A stretch of 64,000 bases of DNA from Simkaniaceae bacterium (GTDB lineage Bacteria > Chlamydiota > Chlamydiia > Chlamydiales > Simkaniaceae). Both the position numbers and the translations under genes were made by a program. Positions 18,372 to 25,744 of the stretch are shown here, one piece after another. The stretch spans positions 62,001-126,000 of the forward strand of contig CP073762.1 of assembly GCA_018399055.1 (NCBI GenBank), in the 5' to 3' direction. The notes below the pieces were generated by a model. That model had not been told where the DNA came from. It saw only the letters and a program-made list of their open reading frames with translations, and ran no database searches. Each line of letters starts with the position of its first letter. The stretch's first letter is position 1.

Positions 18372-19562
18372 ATGCATAAAAGACCTATATTCAATGAATT
18401 AAAAAAAAGGCTTCAAGAGCCTCGGAAGTTTATTCAGGCCCTTCTAGGCCCTAGGCAAGTAGGCAAAACAACTCTTGCACTCCAATTAGAGGAAAGCTTA
18501 AACCTCCCAACACACTTTATTTCAGCTGACACTGCTACACTGCAAGATTTAGCTTGGATTCAAGAACAATGGGAGAATGCGAGACAGCTTACCATTCCTG
18601 ACAATGAAGCTCTACTCATCATCGATGAAGTTCAAAAAATCCCCCAATGGTCAAATGTTGTCAAAAAACTTTGGGACGAAGACACCCGGAAAAACACCCC
18701 CCTAAAAGTGATACTTCTTGGCTCCTCTCCTTGGCTGATGCAAAAAGGGCTGTCTGAAAGCCTCGCTGGCCGCTTCGAAATCCTTCCCATTACCCATTGG
18801 AGCTTAAGTGAAATGGAAAAGGGGTTTGCCTGGGATATAGAATCCTATCTCTACTTTGGGGGGTACCCAGGAGCCGCAACACTTTCTGATAAAAAAGACC
18901 AATCCTGATGGCTAAATTATATTAATGACTCGCTAATTGAAACAACCATCTCGCGAGATATCCTCCTAATGACACAAGTCAACAAACCAGCACTGCTCCG
19001 TCGCCTTTTTCAGTTGGGATGTAACTATTCTGGACAAATCCTCTCTTACCAAAAAATGTTAGGCCAGCTTCATGATGTAGGCAACACAACAACACTAGCT
19101 CACTATCTTGAACTCCTTAAAGGAGCCGGTATGCTTGCCGGCATCCATAAGTATACTTCTCAGTCGGTCCGCTCCCGCAACTCAAACCCTAAGCTCCAGG
19201 TTTTAAACACAGCTCTTATGAGTGCACAATCAGGAAAATCCTTTAAAGAGGCTTTGACTGATCGAGCGTTTTGGGGACGCATAACAGAGTCTGCTATCGG
19301 AGCCTACCTTCTTAACTCTATCCGAGAAACACAGATTGAAATCTATTACTGGCGTGAAAAAAATAAGGAAGTTGACTTCATCCTTAAAAAGGGAAGCTCC
19401 CTCTTTGCAATAGAAGTTAAAAGCAGCCTAAGAAACGAGGCTCTTTCTGGAATGCATGCCTTTTCAAAACTCCACCCCTCAGCCCGCTTGCTACTTATCG
19501 GCAGTGATGGAATCGCCGTCGAAACATTCCTAAAGACCCCCATTGACAAATGGTTCTATTAA
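18372..19562 (+). pseudogene. AAA ATPase with DUF4143 C-terminus, interrupted by one in-frame TGA
   Basis: The reading frame is continuous for 397 codons except for TGA at 18906-18908; the second half stays in the same frame. The first part has P-loop GPRQVGKTTLALQLE, Walker B ALLIIDEVQKIPQW and sensor region VILLGSSPWLMQKGLSESL. The second part has DSLIETTISRDILLM, KMLGQLHDVGNTTTLAHYLELLK and the nuclease-like DUF4143 end YWREKNKEVDFILKKGS...AIEVKSS. This family of stand-alone ATPases is common as mobile genes of unclear role. Everything except the stop looks intact, so the loss is recent, or the codon is a sequencing error or is read through. Confidence 0.82.
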
Positions 19563-19981
19563 GGGTCCTGGCTCAAATCCTTCCGCAAATAATGGAACGA
19601 AATATTTTGCGCATACCCGCCTCTTGTGTATTCAAGCACAAATCCCATTTTTTGGTAGAACACAAGCGCTTGAAAACTCATTGTTTCGACAAAAGCAAAT
19701 GGATGTTTTTCTTTCTCTCCATATGCCAAAGCTTGATTTAACAGAATTCTTCCCACTCCTTTTCCTCGACTGTCTTTGTGAACCCACATATTTTTAACAT
19801 GAAGAGCTCCCCAGAAAGCTCGAACAATAACCGCTCCAACATACTCTCCTCGCTGAAGAGCAGCAAAGGCTATAGATCTGCCGAACCCATCTTGGCCTGT
19901 TTTTTCTATCGCGTGCTCTTTAAATCCGTCAAAGATGATTTTTTCGAGTACGGGACCTGCATCTTCTTGTATAAACTCCAT
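19559..19981 (-). CDS. GNAT-family N-acetyltransferase
   Basis: 140 residues, the usual size for a single GNAT domain. Acetyl-CoA binding motif A is seen as MWVHKDSRGKGVGRILLNQAL (R/Q-x-x-G-x-G). Motif B is AFVETMSFQALVFYQKMGFV, typical of GNATs that act on small molecules or peptides. The substrate cannot be inferred. It converges with the broken ATPase gene, the stops overlapping by 2 bp. AGGAGA lies about 12 nt before ATG 19981. Confidence 0.85.
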   Translation of the reverse strand: MEFIQEDAGPVLEKIIFDGFKEHAIEKTGQDGFGRSIAFAALQRGEYVGAVIVRAFWGALHVKNMWVHKDSRGKGVGRILLNQALAYGEKEKHPFAFVETMSFQALVFYQKMGFVLEYTRGGYAQNISFHYLRKDLSQDP

Positions 19982-20494
19982 TTGCTACTAGTTCTCCTAT
20001 TTTAAATCAGAGGGATTATGCAAAACCAGGAACGAAAAAACAACCATTAAGCAGTTCTTTTTTGTTTTTTTAGAAAAATTTTTGGGCTCTAAAATAGGCG
20101 ATTTTCACCCTTATATGAAAATGGGCTAAATCGTTGATGTCGTGACACTTTTCTCGCGCTTTTTTTGTTGGTAAAAATCGAAATTTTTTCTAAGATGGAG
20201 CCCGTAATTAACAAAAGTGCCCCGAGAGGCTGGAACCTCCCGAGGCGTGAAACTAAGGAACCACTGTGTTGAAACAAAATAACCTTAGCTTCGGAACTCA
20301 TTCTAAGAGTTTTGAAGGAAAAAATCTAGACTTCTTCCCAAAATACCTGCGCTCGACCGCTTCCAGCAGTCAATTTGTTGGAAACAACTCAAGCGCTTTT
20401 AGGAGGAAAAGAGCCCTTCATCACTATGAGGCTCTTCCTAGTCTAGGGTTAGATTCAAGCGCTGAGGTTCCTTCCACATTGAGGAGCTATTTAT
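19982..20494. other. 513-bp region before the winged-helix gene
   Basis: Short inverted repeats are present: ATTTTCA...TGAAAAT (20101-20122) and AAGAGCC...GGCTCTT (20409-20436). From 20266 a TTG-initiated frame of 112 codons runs on to 20604, overlapping the winged-helix gene. It has AAGGA upstream but no recognisable features, and the last third is clearly a shadow of the next gene, so it is not called. The rest could be a long leader or promoter region. Confidence 0.35.
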
Positions 20495-20761
20495 ATGAAT
20501 ACAAACCTATTTTGGTCCAAAAAACTCTTTCAAAAATCCCAAAGGGTGCGGATTTCCTACGAGGAAATTGCTCGAAAATGTTGCGTTACAATACGCAGCG
20601 CTAAAAACTATATCAAAAGAGATCTCGAGGCAGGACTCATTCTACGAGTAAAAAATCGTTATACCCACCCTATTTTCAAACGGATTTGTGATGGGAAAAA
20701 CACCTACCTCTTGACAGATCACGGAAAGGGGATTTTGGAGGAAAGCCATGACGTTTCATGA
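20495..20761 (+). CDS. Small winged-helix DNA-binding protein
   Basis: 88 residues. The core RISYEEIARKCCVTIRSAKN fits a helix-turn-helix, followed by LEAGLILRVKNRY and KNTYLLTDHGKGIL, which look like a wing and last helix. Start ATG 20495 is supported by GAGGAG 8 nt upstream. It overlaps the next gene by 14 bp, so the two form a small operon. A transcription regulator or a plasmid-type replication/partition accessory are both possible. Confidence 0.65.
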   Translation: MNTNLFWSKKLFQKSQRVRISYEEIARKCCVTIRSAKNYIKRDLEAGLILRVKNRYTHPIFKRICDGKNTYLLTDHGKGILEESHDVS

Positions 20762-21143
20762 AGATCTAGACGAGCTTAAAGAGCAAATCGATAGAATGGT
20801 TTCCATCAGACAACTCCAAAAATTCCTGATCCAAAAGGACCTGGATCTATCCATTTCACTCTCTACAACCGGCTTTAGCTGCGTTGAATGGAGTGTTTCA
20901 TTAGGCAACTTGAAGGGGGCCCTCATGCTAGGAATGCAGTTACAGCTAACTAAAATTTCCGATGACCTCATCCTTGCTGAAACGAGGCACACCGAACCAT
21001 TTAAATTTGATCAGAGAAGTCCCCTGAACCAAAAAGAGTTGTTAAAAATGTTAAAACGTGGAATCAAAAATTGCGCGGAAAAATCTTTTCTTTTTCCTTA
21101 TGTATCAACAGAGGAAAAAGCCAGTCATACCCTCTTGTTATAG
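20748..21143 (+). CDS. Unknown 131-residue protein paired with the winged-helix gene
   Basis: The start ATG 20748 has GGAGGA close upstream, inside the end of the preceding gene. The protein begins with an amphipathic helix (DLDELKEQIDRMVSIRQLQKF), then SLSTTGFSCVEWSVSLGNLKG, a strand-rich middle. There is no signal peptide or membrane helix. The overlap suggests it works with the winged-helix protein, but no function can be assigned. Confidence 0.6.
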   Translation: MTFHEDLDELKEQIDRMVSIRQLQKFLIQKDLDLSISLSTTGFSCVEWSVSLGNLKGALMLGMQLQLTKISDDLILAETRHTEPFKFDQRSPLNQKELLKMLKRGIKNCAEKSFLFPYVSTEEKASHTLLL

Positions 21144-21206
21144 GTTTAAAAAGTGTTACTTAATCAGTGATTGAACCAATCAATAGGGATTTGCTATCGT
21201 TAAGGT

Positions 21207-24200
21207 ATGAGTGCCCGCGATATTCCTCACAAAGCTAATTCTGTTCTGCATTTACTTTTGATTGCGTTTTTAATGATTACGCTTCGAGTGTGGTACCTGG
21301 CCACAATCAAACATGAGGAGTATCAGGAAAAAGCTCTTAGACCTCAGAGGCGCAGTGTGGTGGAGCCCGCAGCACGGGGAACGATTCGGGACCGGTTTAA
21401 CATTCCCCTCGCGATCAACAAGGTGCAGTACAATGCAGCGGTTTGCTTTGATCACATTCGTGAAATCCCCCTTGTAACTTGGGAAAAGAGAGAAGGGAAG
21501 AAGGTTAAGGTCTATGAAAGGCGCCGTCACGTAGAGAAATTGGCAGAAATGCTTGGCAATGCTCTCGAGATGGATCCTGTGGGAATTGAAGATCTGATCT
21601 ACAGCCAGGCTTCGATCTTTCCTAATACTCCGTTTATCATCAAAGAAGATCTCTCTGAAAATCTCTATTATCGCCTTAGGCTTCTTGAGAAGGATTGGAC
21701 AGGTTTGACAATGCAAAGGGCAGCAAAAAGATACTATCCTCAAGGGAAAGTGGGCTCTGATATTTTAGGGTATATGGGGGCGATCAATCAAAGACAGTAC
21801 ATCGCCATTGCCCAGGAGATAGAGGAGCTTTCACTATTCCTTGAACAAAGGGAGGAAGGGCTCCCTGTTCCTCTTCCAAAGGGGTTCTTTAGCAGTCATA
21901 ATGTTGAACTTCGCCTTTCCGAACTCAGGGAAAAAGCCTACACAATTCATGCGCATGTTGGGAAAACTGGGATAGAGCGAAAGTTTGATGAAGCCTTGCG
22001 AGGCTCTTATGGAAAGAGAGAAGTGGAGCTCGGAGCTCGGGGGCGTTTTATCCGCAATTTGCCAGGAGGAAAGGAGGCAGACTCAGGAGAGAGGATCCTT
22101 TTGACAATCTCTTCCGAGCTTCAGGCCTACGCAGAAGAACTCCTCACCCTTAACGAACAAGATCGGGAACGCCATTTTGCTCAAGCAGGGAAGGGCCACG
22201 ACAAGATCCCCTCGCCTTGGATTAAGGGGGGAGCGATCGTTGCAATGATTCCTTCAAGTGGCGAGGTGGTAGCTCTTGCTTCGTATCCTCGATTCGATCC
22301 CAATGATTTTAATTTAACCGACAAGGATCGCCACGAAAAAACACAGTCGATCTTGAAGTGGCTAGAAAATCCTCGTCATGTGGGAGCCATATGGGATGGC
22401 CGCTCTCCAATGGAGCGGGAATGGCTAACTTACACAGAAAAGGAGTCTCTTTCTTGGGACCACTTTCTAAGCCATGTTCTATCCAATACTTGCCAGGTAA
22501 AAAAGGCTCTTAAAAAAATCCCCAATGTCTATGAAGCAGTCCACCTCCAACATGTCTTGGGTGCTATCCACAAAGTCATGGGAAGTGAAACGGTTGAAGA
22601 AACAATCAATGCTCTTTATGGGGGAGAAGTCCCCGCACTCGTCCAAGAGATGCGCAGAGAAATCGACCCTACCCTTACGCCCATTAAACACAACCTCGAC
22701 AAACTCCTTTTTCTTGATCTCTTGAGGCTCATTGCAAATGGAACGGATTTTTCAGAATCTCATCTTGAAATGGTAAAGCATGTTCCTTTAAGTCAGTATC
22801 GAGAACTCACCCAAGCGTTTGTTTTTCTCAAAAAGGAGATTAAAGAGAGGGTAGAAACTCTCTATCATGATCGGATGTTTCCTCTATGGAGAAAGAAGCA
22901 TTTCAAAGCCTACCTCAAAGAAAAACGGGAGGAAGAAAAAAAGCGAAAAACTTACCCCCACCCTTATACGGACTATCTAGCAGAAGCAGAAAAGACGCTG
23001 TTCTCTGAATTTTGGGATAAGCATCAGTGGAAGTTTTTTGATGCTTTTATCTACGGCAATGTCTCAAAAGATTTCGATCTTCACCCCTTTCTGTTTCATC
23101 TTGTCTTAACAAGTAAAGAAGCTGAAGGGAAGCTTCTAGCAAGCTTGGATTTGATGCGGGCAAGAAAGGTTCCCTTCAAGTTGATGACAACATTTCGCTC
23201 TTTTAATGAGCTTTCTGATCCCCTTTGGGGACGCTATTATTCTCTTCGAAGTAAAACATTGCAGGGACTTGCCGGATCCTTTTATCCACGCAATGGCTTC
23301 GGATATGGAAAGTCCTATGCCTATGGGAGATCAACCCCCATTGGCTCACTTTTCAAAGTTGTCACGGGGTATGAGGCTCTCAAGCAAATCTATCAATGCG
23401 GCCTCCCTTCCCTAGAAATTATTGATGAAATGAATACAAATATCACAACTGAAAATGGAATTGTTTTGGGGCGGCACCTTGATGGATCTCTGATTACCCG
23501 CCACTACAAAGGAGGAAGACTCCCACGAAGCCATACCAGCTTGGGCCGCATTGATTTCGGTGCCGCAATGGAAAGATCAAGCAACATCTACTTCTCTCTC
23601 CTAGCAGGTGAGGTCATCAATCACCCTGCAGAACTGCAAAAAACGACAGAACATTTTGGATTTGGAAAGCCTACAGGGATTGATCTTTACGGGGAAACGG
23701 GGGGATATGTTCCTGATGATCTCCGGGATAATCGAACGGGCCTCTACTCTTTTGCAATTGGGCAACACTCACTTGTTGTCACCCCACTTCAAACGGCTGG
23801 CATGCTTGCCACAATTGGAAATGGAGGCGCGATTTTAAAACCCCAAATTGTAAAGATGCGCGCAAGCCCAAAGGGAGTCAAGGAAACAGAGCGCGAGGTC
23901 CGACGGGTCATTGATATGCCCACGAAAGTGCGGACAGATCTCATGGAAGGAATGCGACGGGTGGTCATGGGCGCAAAAGGTCCTGTTCAGCCCTACCGGA
24001 TCCGAGCCCTATACGAACACCCCAAATGGATTCCAGAATATAAAGCGCTTCAAGATCAGTTTGTAGGCAAAACCTCAACAGCGGAATTTGTCTACCGTCC
24101 GACACTCGACAGGGAAGGAGGACCTCTAATCTGTAAGGATATTTGGTTTGGATCACTCTCCTTTAAAGAGGGAGACGACTACCGAATTGATATGCCGGAG

Positions 24201-24320
24201 CTCTCTGTCGTGGTCTACCTAAAATTTGGGGACTACGGGAAGGAAGCAGCCCCACTGGCAGCTCAAGTGATTAAGAAGTGGAGAGAAATTATCTCTAAAG
24301 ACTACCATGGCGAGCCATGA
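21207..24320 (+). CDS. pbp2: Penicillin-binding protein 2-type transpeptidase (large chlamydial form)
   Basis: 1,037 residues, far above the roughly 630 of E. coli PBP2 but in line with the large chlamydial pbpB product. One N-terminal membrane helix (residues about 13-30, LHLLLIAFLMITLRVWYLA) is followed by the dimerisation domain (RGTIRDRFNIPLAINKVQYN). A long lineage-specific insertion of about 300 residues is rich in charged helices. The transpeptidase domain has the active serine in SLFK (S714), SSN in AMERSSNIYFSLLAG and KTS in QFVGKTSTAEFVY. It cross-links septal or elongation peptidoglycan. The downstream ligase gene overlaps its stop by ATGA. Confidence 0.92.
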   Translation: MSARDIPHKANSVLHLLLIAFLMITLRVWYLATIKHEEYQEKALRPQRRSVVEPAARGTIRDRFNIPLAINKVQYNAAVCFDHIREIPLVTWEKREGKKVKVYERRRHVEKLAEMLGNALEMDPVGIEDLIYSQASIFPNTPFIIKEDLSENLYYRLRLLEKDWTGLTMQRAAKRYYPQGKVGSDILGYMGAINQRQYIAIAQEIEELSLFLEQREEGLPVPLPKGFFSSHNVELRLSELREKAYTIHAHVGKTGIERKFDEALRGSYGKREVELGARGRFIRNLPGGKEADSGERILLTISSELQAYAEELLTLNEQDRERHFAQAGKGHDKIPSPWIKGGAIVAMIPSSGEVVALASYPRFDPNDFNLTDKDRHEKTQSILKWLENPRHVGAIWDGRSPMEREWLTYTEKESLSWDHFLSHVLSNTCQVKKALKKIPNVYEAVHLQHVLGAIHKVMGSETVEETINALYGGEVPALVQEMRREIDPTLTPIKHNLDKLLFLDLLRLIANGTDFSESHLEMVKHVPLSQYRELTQAFVFLKKEIKERVETLYHDRMFPLWRKKHFKAYLKEKREEEKKRKTYPHPYTDYLAEAEKTLFSEFWDKHQWKFFDAFIYGNVSKDFDLHPFLFHLVLTSKEAEGKLLASLDLMRARKVPFKLMTTFRSFNELSDPLWGRYYSLRSKTLQGLAGSFYPRNGFGYGKSYAYGRSTPIGSLFKVVTGYEALKQIYQCGLPSLEIIDEMNTNITTENGIVLGRHLDGSLITRHYKGGRLPRSHTSLGRIDFGAAMERSSNIYFSLLAGEVINHPAELQKTTEHFGFGKPTGIDLYGETGGYVPDDLRDNRTGLYSFAIGQHSLVVTPLQTAGMLATIGNGGAILKPQIVKMRASPKGVKETEREVRRVIDMPTKVRTDLMEGMRRVVMGAKGPVQPYRIRALYEHPKWIPEYKALQDQFVGKTSTAEFVYRPTLDREGGPLICKDIWFGSLSFKEGDDYRIDMPELSVVVYLKFGDYGKEAAPLAAQVIKKWREIISKDYHGEP

Positions 24321-25744
24321 AAACAAAAATTCTCTACATCTTCACACTCATCTTGATTGCTGCTTTCCCCTTTGGCGATCTGTTTTTTAAGGTTTTTCGT
24401 GGGATATCGGTCTCCTTTTTCCACCATTTTGAGAAAACCGCTCCTTTTGCCGTATCCCTCCCTCCTCTCTTTGAAAAGTATATCCACTTTTATCTCACCG
24501 ACTTTTGGATTGTAGGACTCCTGATTGGCGCACTTCTCTTAAAGGAAGTTAGAATCAAAGAGCTCTTTTTTAACCGCCATTCTCGCTACCTTTCTCTCTA
24601 TAGTTTTGTTGCAATTTTTTCTATTCTCTTTTCGGTGTTTTCTTCCTACTTTTTTCAGTATGTCACCCTTCTAAACCTAGCGATTGCTTGTACCGCCTTC
24701 CACCTCATCTATCTGCTCATGAGTAAAAGAGCTGAATGGATCCCTATAGCACTCTGGTTTTTTATAGGAATTGCTTTCCTTGAATGTTTGATTGGAACTG
24801 GGCAGTTCTTATTCCAGAAAAGCTTAGGCCTTTCCTTTTTCTCTGAAGCACAAATCAATCCTTCAATGAATAACATCGCTGTCTATCCTCTGACTGAGGG
24901 AAATCGCGCCCTTTTTGACAAGCTGCCTTGGATCACTGAGGGGCATTCTCTCATTCTTCGAGCTTATGGCACGTTTGATCATCCCAATATCTTTGGGGGA
25001 TATCTGGTGATTGCTCTTTTTGTGTCCTATTTTCTCTTTATTCATACTGATACCCGAATCAAAAAGGGTCTCCTTTTAGCACTTATCCCTTTGCTTATTC
25101 TTACCCTAACGCTTACCTTTGCTCGAGGCCCATTCTTTGCTTGGATGCTCGGAACAGTTCTGTTTTTTAGTGTGGGGCTCATTAAAAAAATGCAGGGGTT
25201 TTTGAAGTTGGGAACATGGATTGGAGGAGCTTTTCTCACTGCAATCCTTCTTCTATTTCAACAACTCGCCGCGCGAGGGGGGTTTGTAAACTACAATGCT
25301 TTATCGGGAGCCTCAGATAGTGGGCGCTTTCTCTATTATAAGTTAGCCTCAACCCTTTTTCTCCATCACCCTTTTCTAGGAATTGGACACAATGGTTTTG
25401 CCCTTTTTCCCTATGAAGCAGTTGACCCTACCCTTGCCGGAGCCAATCCCACTGGAGCTCTTGCCCACAGTATTTACCTGCAAGTGGCTTCTGAAACAGG
25501 AATAATCGGCCTTGGAATGCTCGCCCTTTTTATCTTTTCTCTTGTGATCCCCACCTTCAAACAGAAGATCAGTCCGCTTTCTCTCACGCTTATAACGATT
25601 CTTTTTTCTCTTTTGTTGATGGGAGTTGTGGATCATTTTCTCTGGGCCTACAACGCAGGAAAACTCATGCTTCTGATCTTTTGTGCTCTTCTCGCTGCTT
25701 ACACAAAGGCAAGAGAGTGTCCTTCGCTTTCCCATGCAAAATAG
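24317..25744 (+). CDS. O-antigen ligase / Wzy-like membrane protein
   Basis: 475 residues with about 11-12 hydrophobic helices. The large periplasmic loop and the motif region GGFVNYNALSGASDSGRFLYY through HPFLGIGHNGFALFPYEAVD fit the Wzy_C domain (O-antigen ligase WaaL, or polymerase), and the conserved HS appears in GALAHSIYLQVASETGIIGL. It would join or polymerise lipid-linked glycans at the outer face of the inner membrane. ATG overlaps the pbp2 stop (ATGA). The 3' end overlaps the convergent Wzz-like gene by 46 bp. Confidence 0.82.
   Translation: MKTKILYIFTLILIAAFPFGDLFFKVFRGISVSFFHHFEKTAPFAVSLPPLFEKYIHFYLTDFWIVGLLIGALLLKEVRIKELFFNRHSRYLSLYSFVAIFSILFSVFSSYFFQYVTLLNLAIACTAFHLIYLLMSKRAEWIPIALWFFIGIAFLECLIGTGQFLFQKSLGLSFFSEAQINPSMNNIAVYPLTEGNRALFDKLPWITEGHSLILRAYGTFDHPNIFGGYLVIALFVSYFLFIHTDTRIKKGLLLALIPLLILTLTLTFARGPFFAWMLGTVLFFSVGLIKKMQGFLKLGTWIGGAFLTAILLLFQQLAARGGFVNYNALSGASDSGRFLYYKLASTLFLHHPFLGIGHNGFALFPYEAVDPTLAGANPTGALAHSIYLQVASETGIIGLGMLALFIFSLVIPTFKQKISPLSLTLITILFSLLLMGVVDHFLWAYNAGKLMLLIFCALLAAYTKARECPSLSHAK

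Noticed and set aside
20266-20604. TTG-initiated 112-codon frame before the winged-helix gene
   Set aside because: Its last third is the winged-helix gene read in another frame and there is no recognisable domain; left as uncertain.
24302-24487. Minus-strand frame at the pbp2/ligase junction
   Set aside because: Fully antisense to two coupled real genes, with no supporting signal.
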